A stretch of DNA of 64,000 nucleotides from Nevskiaceae bacterium (GTDB lineage Bacteria; Pseudomonadota; Gammaproteobacteria; Nevskiales; Nevskiaceae): contig SCVA01000029.1 of the NCBI GenBank assembly GCA_004297005.1, positions 1 through 64,000 of the forward strand, in the 5' to 3' direction. Below the pieces are notes generated by a model. The model did not search any database. It had not been told where the DNA came from and saw nothing but the letters and a program-made list of their open reading frames with translations. Below, piece after piece: positions 44,390 through 50,894 of this stretch. Each line of letters begins with the position of its first letter. Within the stretch, counting starts at the first letter, position 1. A program made the position numbers and the translations under genes.

Positions 44390-45669
44390 GCTTTCTTCAG
44401 GGTGATATGCATGAGGTCGATACTGCCGGTGCGGAACCCGCACTCGCAATAGGCCAGGTAATAGCGCCACATGCGATAGAAGCGCTGGTCGAACTGTCCG
44501 ACGATCTGCTCGCGCACTGCCTGCACCTTGCGGTCCCAGTGAGCCAGGGTATCCGCGTAGTCGCGCGCGAAGAACTCGGGGCGGTGCGAACTGAGCCCCG
44601 ACGCTCCAGCAAGCACCTGGAACAGGTCCGGGGTGCAAAGCATGCCACCGGGGAAAATGTATTTCTGGATGAAATCGCGTTTGCTGCGATATTGATCGAA
44701 GATCGATGGACTGATAGTGATGCCCTGCAAGGCGGCGATGCCGCCTGGCTTGAGCGCCTTGGCGATGGCGGCGAAATAGCTCGGCCAGTATTCCTCCCCC
44801 ACCGCCTCGTACATCTCGATGGAGACCACGCGGTCGTAAGATGCGCTGATATCGCGGTAATCGCGCAACTCGAAACTCACGCGGTCGGCGACCCCCGCCC
44901 GCGCCGCGCGCTCCCTTGCCTCGGCCAGTTGCTCCTTGCTGAGCGTGATGGAATGCACCCGGCAGCCGGAACGCTGGGCGGCATAGATCGCGAATCCGCC
45001 CCAGCCGGAGCCGATTTCCAGAAGGTGATGCTGGGGCCCCAGTTCGAGGCGCTCGTACATCAACCGGAATTTGTTGAGCTGGGCGTCTTCCAGCGTGGCG
45101 TCCGGCCGAGCGAATACGCCGGAGGAATAGGCCATGCTGTCATCCAGCCAAAGCCGGTAGAACTCGTTGCCAAGATCGTAGTGGTACTCGATGTTCTCCC
45201 GCGCCCTGACCTTGGTGTTGGCACGACGGCGGTGCTGCCAGTACCCGTGGAGCCGCCCCAGCCAGTTCTTCTCGAACGGGCCCCGGTAGTGAGGTTCATT
45301 GAGATACAGCACCGCTAGCAAGCGGGCGAGATCGGGGGAATCCCAACAGTCGTCGAGGTAGGCTTCTCCGAAACCCACCTCGCCGCCGCGCAGTACATGG
45401 CGAATGATGCGGTCGCTCTTTATCCGCAGCTCCCCGTGTGGACCAGGCTGCCGGCCTTCGTAGCGACGGGTGGCGCCATTGGGCAGGCTCAAGTCCAGGC
45501 TACCGACCTGAAGCCCTGACAACATGTAGCTCAGCAACCGCATCCCCCAGGACAGCCCGCGGACGCTACCGGTACTGCCGAAGCCGGCCGGCAAATCCGG
45601 AGAGAAGCCATCGCGGCCGAGCACCTGTTCGAACTGCATCGCCAACGGCTGTTGCTCTTGTTCTTTCAC
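44386..45669 (-). CDS. cfa: Cyclopropane-fatty-acyl-phospholipid synthase family methyltransferase
   Basis: 427 residues. It uses SAM to methylenate or methylate cis double bonds of membrane phospholipid acyl chains. An N-terminal lipid-binding domain (~1-130) is followed by the SAM fold with LEIGSGWGGFAIYAA, then VSIEMYEAVGEEYW and IQKYIFPGGMLC, both CFA-synthase signatures. The start overlaps the DUF1365 stop by four bases. In clusters with an FAD oxidoreductase and DUF1365, such enzymes may make methylated or furan fatty acids rather than cyclopropanes. This cannot be decided from the sequence. Confidence 0.92.
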   Translation of the reverse strand: MKEQEQQPLAMQFEQVLGRDGFSPDLPAGFGSTGSVRGLSWGMRLLSYMLSGLQVGSLDLSLPNGATRRYEGRQPGPHGELRIKSDRIIRHVLRGGEVGFGEAYLDDCWDSPDLARLLAVLYLNEPHYRGPFEKNWLGRLHGYWQHRRRANTKVRARENIEYHYDLGNEFYRLWLDDSMAYSSGVFARPDATLEDAQLNKFRLMYERLELGPQHHLLEIGSGWGGFAIYAAQRSGCRVHSITLSKEQLAEARERAARAGVADRVSFELRDYRDISASYDRVVSIEMYEAVGEEYWPSYFAAIAKALKPGGIAALQGITISPSIFDQYRSKRDFIQKYIFPGGMLCTPDLFQVLAGASGLSSHRPEFFARDYADTLAHWDRKVQAVREQIVGQFDQRFYRMWRYYLAYCECGFRTGSIDLMHITLKKA

Positions 45670-46469
45670 GTCGCCTCCAAATCAGGGGGGGCCGGTTTGC
45701 GATGAAACCGCGCCCCGCGTAGCCATATCTTCAATGCCTGCCAGTGGATGGCGGCCAGCACCTTGAGGGCCTGCACCGGCATCCGCAGCAACTGCCTCAG
45801 GAGAACCGCATCGCTCAGCTCGACGCGCCCCCCCAGCATGGCGGTGTCGATCAACGGTCGCCCTTCGCGGGTCTCGTTGAGCACCACCCGCAAGCGCTCC
45901 CCGGGTTCCGAAAACCGGAAGTGGTAGAGGCCCTTGAGGTCGAACAGCGGCGAAACGTGGAAGCATTTCTCCTTGGTCAGCTCGACGTCATACGGCAGCG
46001 CCAGGTCGGTGGATGCATGCCCGGCCGAGGCGGCGGTAAGCACGTAGCTGTGGCGTTCGCCAAAGGTGTTGTTGACCTCGGCGATCACCGCCAGCAACCG
46101 ACCGTCGATGTGCTCGCAGTACCAGAAACTGACCGGATTGAATCCCCAGCCCAGCATGCGGGGCTGGGTCAGCAGGCGAATACGGCCACCGGCCAGATCG
46201 ACCCCCTGCCCGGCCAGCACCGACTCCGCCCAGCGCCGCAGTCCACCGACCTCGCCACGACCGTGATCGCGGTCGTGAAAGGACAGCAAGCCGGGCCGGT
46301 TGTAGCCGAAGCAGCGCAGCCGCCTATCCAGCTCCGGCAAGCGATCAACATCCAGCAGCAGATAGAACAGGCGGTAGACGAAGCGATAGTGAGGCGCAAC
46401 CCGACGGCGGTGCATCACCCGCAACGTGTAGAGGGCGCCATCCTCATGGATATGGCTACCCCCGCTCAT
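45666..46469 (-). CDS. DUF1365 domain-containing protein
   Basis: 267 residues from ATG 46469; upstream in-frame codons run into the preceding gene. Family signatures are VMHRRRVAPHYRFVYRLFYLLLDVD, LLTQPRMLGWGFNPVSFWYC, VIAEVNNTFGERHSYVL and KCFHVSPLFDLKGLYHFRF. DUF1365 proteins are almost always encoded between an FAD-dependent oxidoreductase and a CFA-type synthase, as here. The biochemical role is unknown. The stop overlaps the synthase start. Confidence 0.92.
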   Translation of the reverse strand: MSGGSHIHEDGALYTLRVMHRRRVAPHYRFVYRLFYLLLDVDRLPELDRRLRCFGYNRPGLLSFHDRDHGRGEVGGLRRWAESVLAGQGVDLAGGRIRLLTQPRMLGWGFNPVSFWYCEHIDGRLLAVIAEVNNTFGERHSYVLTAASAGHASTDLALPYDVELTKEKCFHVSPLFDLKGLYHFRFSEPGERLRVVLNETREGRPLIDTAMLGGRVELSDAVLLRQLLRMPVQALKVLAAIHWQALKIWLRGARFHRKPAPPDLEAT

Positions 46470-46528
46470 GCCCGCCCGCTCGCCGACGGCCACCGGTCGG
46501 AACTGGCGAGGCCACGCTGGCTTGTCAC

Positions 46529-47839
46529 TCAGACCCCGCTCGCCCAGGTGGGCAGACAGGCCGGATCGATACCCCGCACCACCCGAAGCCCGGACTTGAG
46601 CCCATCCTCGTGAAATCCGTAGGCGGTCCAGGCCCCCGCCCACCAGAGCCCGGAGCGTCCCTGGATTTCAGGCAGGCGGCGGTGGGTCAGCAGGCTGCCG
46701 GGTCCGTAGTGGGGGTGCTCGTAGGAGAGATCGGCGATCAGGCTCCCCGGGGTTGGCTCCCGGCGCGGATTGAGGCTGACGATGTACTGGCGCTCGCCCG
46801 GAATACCCTGAAGCAGATTCATCCAGTAGCTGCCGGAAATCGGTTCGTCGTGGACGGCGGAAACCGGGTGCGTGTAGTTCCAGCTCGCCCAGGCGGCGCG
46901 GCGACGTGGCAGGAAAGAAGTGTCGCTGTGCAGCAGCACCCGGCTGCGGTTGTACGGGATGCCGGCCAGGACCGCGCGCTCGTCGTCGGCCGGGTCGGCC
47001 AGTAGGCGCAGAGCCTGATCGGAATGCGTGGCGCAGATCACCCGGTCGAATCGCACCGCACCTTCGCCCGTAGCCACCTCCACGCCACCATCGACACGAC
47101 GCAGCGACTGCACCGGGCTGTTCAGACGAATCTGCCCCAGAAAACGTTCCAGCAGCCGTTTGACATAGGTGTGGCTGCCGCCGATCACCGTATGCCAGGT
47201 CGGCTGCTGGGTCGCGGTGAACAGGCTGTGACTATCGAAAAAGCGCATGAAGTCGTCGACCGGGTACTCGGCGGCTTTTTGCGGCGAGCAGCTCCAGATC
47301 AGGCCGGCCATCGGCAAAAGATAGTCGCGGCGCAGCTCCTGAGAAAAGCCGGCCTGATCCAGCCAGTCGCCGAGGCTGCCGGTCGGCAGTTGGCCGGACT
47401 GAAGCGCGGCGTTGGCGACGCGATTGAGGCGCAGGATGTCCAACAGCATGCGGACGTGGCCGGGCCGGAACAGGTTGGACGGTTGGGCGAACACGCTCCA
47501 CAACTGGTCACTGCCTTTCCACTCGTAGCGACCATCGCCGATCGACACCGCGAAGGACATGCTGGTCGGCCGGGTTTGCACCCCCAGCTCGCCGAACAGG
47601 GCGGTGAGATTCGGATAGTTGACGCCGTTGTAGACGATCCAGCCGGTATCAACCGGAACGGTCGATATGGATGATGGCCCGACAGGCTGTACGTCGCCGC
47701 CCGCCAGAGGCACTTCGATGGTGTGGGTGTGCCCACCGACCCGCCCATCCTTCTCGAACAGCGTCACCTCGTGATGCTGGGCCAGGAAATAGGCAGCGGA
47801 AAGACCGGAGATGCCGGAACCGACAACGGCGATTTTCAT
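46529..47839 (-). CDS. FAD-dependent amine oxidase-like oxidoreductase
   Basis: 436 residues from ATG 47839. The Rossmann motif VVGSGISGLSAAYFLA sits at ~5-20, followed by FEKDGRVGGHTHTI. A C-terminal SGLWWAGAWTAYGFHEDGLKSGL closes the FAD fold. It belongs to the group of FAD/NAD-binding proteins in CFA-synthase clusters, related to phytoene desaturase-like enzymes. It is the first gene of the four-gene cluster, 127 bases downstream of oxyR on the same strand. Confidence 0.9.
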   Translation of the reverse strand: MKIAVVGSGISGLSAAYFLAQHHEVTLFEKDGRVGGHTHTIEVPLAGGDVQPVGPSSISTVPVDTGWIVYNGVNYPNLTALFGELGVQTRPTSMSFAVSIGDGRYEWKGSDQLWSVFAQPSNLFRPGHVRMLLDILRLNRVANAALQSGQLPTGSLGDWLDQAGFSQELRRDYLLPMAGLIWSCSPQKAAEYPVDDFMRFFDSHSLFTATQQPTWHTVIGGSHTYVKRLLERFLGQIRLNSPVQSLRRVDGGVEVATGEGAVRFDRVICATHSDQALRLLADPADDERAVLAGIPYNRSRVLLHSDTSFLPRRRAAWASWNYTHPVSAVHDEPISGSYWMNLLQGIPGERQYIVSLNPRREPTPGSLIADLSYEHPHYGPGSLLTHRRLPEIQGRSGLWWAGAWTAYGFHEDGLKSGLRVVRGIDPACLPTWASGV

Positions 47840-47966
47840 GGGAGTCTGCGATGGAGGTGCAGCACCGATACGTCGCGAACGCGCCAAAGGATGCACTCCG
47901 CGCCCGCGACTTGCGAAGCCAACCCGAACCCGCGCGGATCAATCCGTCGCCAAGGACTGCAAGGCC

Positions 47967-48908
47967 TCAGTGCGAGGTCGACTCCGCGGGGGTGCTGTCT
48001 GGCAGCCAGCGAGCCCCTTTCATGCCCGAGGCCAGCACCGCCTCCCGCAGCACCCGCACCGCCTGCATGCGCGGAAATCCACGCCGGAACAGCATCGCGA
48101 CCTGCCGCCCCGGTACCGGCTCGGCAAGATTGACCGCCACCAGGCCACCGGTATCCCGGTTCTCCATCGCCACCCGGGGCGCCACCGTGATGCCCAAACC
48201 GGAGGCGACCATGTAGCGGATGGTCTCCAGGGACGAACCGGTTAGCGCCCGCGCGTCACCGTTCTCCGGCTCGATACACTTCGGGCAGGCCTGCACCACC
48301 TGGTCACGGAAACAGTGGCCCGGCCCCAACAGCAACAGATGCTCCTCGGCCAGGCGCTTGGAGGGCAAGGAAGACAGCTTGGCCCAGCGATGCCCTTCTG
48401 GCAGAACAGCGACGAAATCCTCATCGTAGACTGGCCAGGCAACCAGGCCGGTGAGATCCACCGGCAAAGCGAGGATGGCGACGTCCAGCTCGTTGTCGCG
48501 CAACTGTTCGAGCAGCTTGGCGGTGAAATTCTCCTCGATCACCAGCGGCATCTCCGGCGCCCGCGCCTTCAGCACCGGCACCAGCCCCGGCAGCAGGTAG
48601 GGACCAACGGTGTAGATCGCACCCAGACGGATCGGCCCGACCAGTTCGTCCTTGCCTTCGCGGGCCAAGTCTTCCACCAGCTTGGCCTCGGCCAGCACCC
48701 GCCGCGCCTGACCGATGATGCGAACCCCGACATCGGTGGGCCGCACCTCGCCACGGGTCCGTTCAAAGAGGATCACCCCCAGCTCGTCCTCCAGCTTCTT
48801 CACCGCCACCGACAGCGTCGGCTGGCTGACAAAGCTGCGCTCGGCGGCGCGGCCAAAGTGCCGCTCCTTGTCGAGGTTGACGATGTAGCGCAGCTCGGTG
48901 AGGGTCAT
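47967..48908 (-). CDS. oxyR: OxyR, peroxide-sensing LysR-type regulator
   Basis: 313 residues. The N-terminal winged helix-turn-helix (LRYIVNLDKERHFGRAAERSFVSQPTLS) is followed by the LysR substrate domain. The redox cysteines fall exactly at Cys199 and Cys208 (GHCFRDQVVQAC), the positions used in E. coli OxyR to form the H2O2-induced disulfide. Cys211 is extra. It activates peroxide defence genes. ATG 48908 has no visible Shine-Dalgarno sequence. Instead, twelve heptamer copies end four bases upstream. The ACT-domain gene and hemF lie upstream on the same strand. Confidence 0.95.
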   Translation of the reverse strand: MTLTELRYIVNLDKERHFGRAAERSFVSQPTLSVAVKKLEDELGVILFERTRGEVRPTDVGVRIIGQARRVLAEAKLVEDLAREGKDELVGPIRLGAIYTVGPYLLPGLVPVLKARAPEMPLVIEENFTAKLLEQLRDNELDVAILALPVDLTGLVAWPVYDEDFVAVLPEGHRWAKLSSLPSKRLAEEHLLLLGPGHCFRDQVVQACPKCIEPENGDARALTGSSLETIRYMVASGLGITVAPRVAMENRDTGGLVAVNLAEPVPGRQVAMLFRRGFPRMQAVRVLREAVLASGMKGARWLPDSTPAESTSH

Positions 48909-48912
48909 TTCG

Positions 48913-48996
48913 ATTGCGGATTGCGGATTGCGGATTGCGGATTGCGGATTGCGGATTGCGGATTGCGGATTGCGGATTGCGGATTGCGGATTGCGG
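48913..48996. repeat. Heptanucleotide tandem repeat, 12 perfect copies
   Basis: ATTGCGG (plus strand; CCGCAAT on the minus) is repeated 12 times without error over 84 bases. It fills almost the entire 93-base gap between the ACT-domain gene stop (49002) and the oxyR start (48908). All frames through the repeat are open, so it produces artefactual reading frames on both strands. Perfect short tandem arrays are prone to slippage, so copy number may vary between cells or strains. Confidence 0.98.
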
Positions 48997-49001
48997 GGAG
49001 G

Positions 49002-49388
49002 CTAACCGAGTTGATGCCCTGCGCGGGCGATAGCTTCGCGGGCGCGTTCGAGATCCATCTCCGGCACCAGCACAAAGTCGGTTTCGTAAGTGTTGACCGC
49101 AAAAATGCTGACCCCCGCCGCCGCCAGCGGTTCGGCCAGAGCCGCCAGCACCCCGGTTTCGGAGAACGCGAAGGGTCCGGCGATCTCCAGCGCGCGCCAG
49201 ACCATGCCCTTGTCGCGCTCGTGTACCTCGCGCACCACGGTCACCGATTCCGCCGAGCGCACTACCGCGCCAAAGCCTTCGGCACCCAGGGTATCCACCG
49301 CGTCACGCAGCGGCGTGTTGGGCGGCAGCCGCGCCACCACCAGGCGCCAGGGATGCACCATCAGCCGCAGCCGGCGCAGTCCGTTCAC
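49002..49388 (-). CDS. ACT domain-containing protein
   Basis: 128 residues from GTG 49388, which overlaps the hemF stop (GTGA). Two ACT-like halves are visible: RLRLMVHPWRLVVARLPPNTPL with SVTVVREVHERD, and FAFSETGVLAALAEPLAAAGVSIFAVNTYETDFVLV. The second closely resembles the CASTOR/ACT_7-type amino acid-sensing domain. There is no catalytic domain, so it may be a ligand sensor. The ligand and partner are unknown. The heptamer repeat begins six bases after the stop. Confidence 0.88.
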   Translation of the reverse strand: MNGLRRLRLMVHPWRLVVARLPPNTPLRDAVDTLGAEGFGAVVRSAESVTVVREVHERDKGMVWRALEIAGPFAFSETGVLAALAEPLAAAGVSIFAVNTYETDFVLVPEMDLERAREAIARAGHQLG

Positions 49389-50305
49389 AGCCAGTCCTTC
49401 GCGATCAGGTAGTCGCTCATCAGTGCCGCCTCCGGGCTGCCAGGTTCTGGCTGAAAATCGTAGCGCCACTCGACCCTGGGCGGCATCGACATCAGGATCG
49501 ACTCGGTGCGGCCGCCGCCTTGCAGGCCGAAGTGGGTGCCACGATCCCAGACCAGGTTGAACTCGGCATAACGGCCACGCCGCAGCCGCTGCCAAGTGGT
49601 CTCGCGCTCGCCATAGGCCTGGTCCTTGCGCCGCTCGACGATGGGCGCATAGGCGTTCCAGAACGCCTCGCCCACCCGCTGCATCAGGGCGAAGCCGGCG
49701 GCAAAGCCACCCTCGGTGAAGTCGTCGTAGAAGATGCCGCCGACGCCGCGCGGCTCCTGCCGGTGCGGCAAGTAGAAGTACTCGTCGCACTGGCGCTTGA
49801 AGTTCGGGTACAAGGCCGCGCCGACCGCCTCGCGCGCCTCCGCGTGCCAGCCGCGCACGTCCTCGGCGTAGCCGTAATAGGGGGTGAGATCGAAGCCGCC
49901 ACCAAACCACCAGGCCGGCGCGCCCTCGCCGCCGACGCTGAGCAGGCGGACATTGCAGTGGGTGGTCGGCACATGCGGATTGCGCGGGTGGAACACCACC
50001 GACACGCCCATGGCGGTGAACGGCCGTCCGGCCAGCTCCGGCCGCAACTTGGTCGCCGAGGGCGGTAGGGCCGGACCGCGCACCAGCGAGCGGGCAACCC
50101 CGGCGCGCTCGAACACCCGCCCCTCGGCCAGCACCGCGGTATCGCCCTCGCCCTGCAGCTTGGCGTCGGCGGGCTTGCTCCAGCGGTCGCGCAGGAAGCG
50201 CGCCTCGCCGTCGGCGGCTTCGACGCGCGCGCACAGCCAGTCCTGGTAACCACGCAGCCAGGCTTCGACCGCGGTCGGATCGGGGAGAGTGGAGGTTTCG
50301 CTCAT
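49385..50305 (-). CDS. hemF: Oxygen-dependent coproporphyrinogen III oxidase
   Basis: 306 residues. It oxidatively decarboxylates coproporphyrinogen III to protoporphyrinogen IX using O2. Signatures are GVSVVFHPRNPHVPTTHCN, AWWFGGGFDLTPYY, FKRQCDEYFYLPHR, RGVGGIFYDDF and the late FNLVWDRGTHFGLQ. An O2-independent HemN is not in the window; HemW at the left end is a different protein. It follows tsaC by 27 bases. Confidence 0.97.
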   Translation of the reverse strand: MSETSTLPDPTAVEAWLRGYQDWLCARVEAADGEARFLRDRWSKPADAKLQGEGDTAVLAEGRVFERAGVARSLVRGPALPPSATKLRPELAGRPFTAMGVSVVFHPRNPHVPTTHCNVRLLSVGGEGAPAWWFGGGFDLTPYYGYAEDVRGWHAEAREAVGAALYPNFKRQCDEYFYLPHRQEPRGVGGIFYDDFTEGGFAAGFALMQRVGEAFWNAYAPIVERRKDQAYGERETTWQRLRRGRYAEFNLVWDRGTHFGLQGGGRTESILMSMPPRVEWRYDFQPEPGSPEAALMSDYLIAKDWL

Positions 50306-50332
50306 GCGCCAATTGTAGGCGCCGGCAGGTGC

Positions 50333-50884
50333 TCAGCGGCGCAGGATGTGGCCGGTCGCCGCCTCGCGGATGCTGGTGGGGCGTTGCATGCCGCCCAGCG
50401 CGCCGGGTACCGCCAGCAGCTCGGGCCCGAAGCGCAGCCGCAGTTCGGCAATGCTGCGCACCGGTGGCTGGCCGGCACGGTTGGCGCTGGTGGAGACCAG
50501 GGCACCACCGTAGCGGCGGCAGAGCGCGGCCAGCACCGGATGCGCGGTGACCCGTACGGCGACGCTGTCGTGCTCGCCGCTGATCCAGATCGGCGCCGTC
50601 GGCGCCGCTGGAAACACCCAGGTCGCCGGGCCGGGCCAGGTCTGGCGGGCACGCTTGAGCGCCATCGAGGAAGGAATCTCGATGAACGGCGCCAGATCAT
50701 CGATTTCGCTGGCGACCACGATCAGGCCCTTGCGCCAGTCGCGCTCCTTGAGCCGCAGCAAGCGGTCCACCGCCGCGCGGTCGAAGGGATTGCAGGACAG
50801 GCCCCAGACCGCCTCGGTGGGCACCGCCACCACCGCGCCCGCCTTCAGGCTGCGCACCGCCAGCCGCAGCGCCAAGTCGCTCAT
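50333..50884 (-). CDS. tsaC: L-threonylcarbamoyladenylate synthase TsaC
   Basis: 183 residues, the short TsaC form without the Sua5 C-terminal domain. It makes threonylcarbamoyl-AMP for the t6A37 modification of ANN-decoding tRNAs. KAGAVVAVPTEAVWGLSCNPFD, LKERDWRKGLIVVA, and the late GGALVSTSANRAGQPP match the YrdC fold. It lies ten bases after topA, an order common in gammaproteobacteria. Confidence 0.95.
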   Translation of the reverse strand: MSDLALRLAVRSLKAGAVVAVPTEAVWGLSCNPFDRAAVDRLLRLKERDWRKGLIVVASEIDDLAPFIEIPSSMALKRARQTWPGPATWVFPAAPTAPIWISGEHDSVAVRVTAHPVLAALCRRYGGALVSTSANRAGQPPVRSIAELRLRFGPELLAVPGALGGMQRPTSIREAATGHILRR

Positions 50885-50894
50885 CCGCCTGCCC

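Noticed and set aside
44390-44638. N-terminal extension of the DUF1475-like gene
   Set aside because: It lies within the CFA synthase gene in another frame and is Arg/Pro-rich. GTG 44389 begins the conserved part.
48913-48996. Heptamer array as a CRISPR or iteron origin
   Set aside because: Units are seven bases with no spacers, so not CRISPR. No replication gene, AT-rich region or DnaA-box cluster is near, so not an origin.
48905-49102. 65-residue frame with IRNPQSA repeats
   Set aside because: Again a translation of the heptamer array, in a different frame from oxyR and overlapping the ACT gene.
48315-49412. 365-residue frame containing repeated ADCGLRI units
   Set aside because: The repeats are translated heptamers. 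The frame is antisense to oxyR and the ACT gene.
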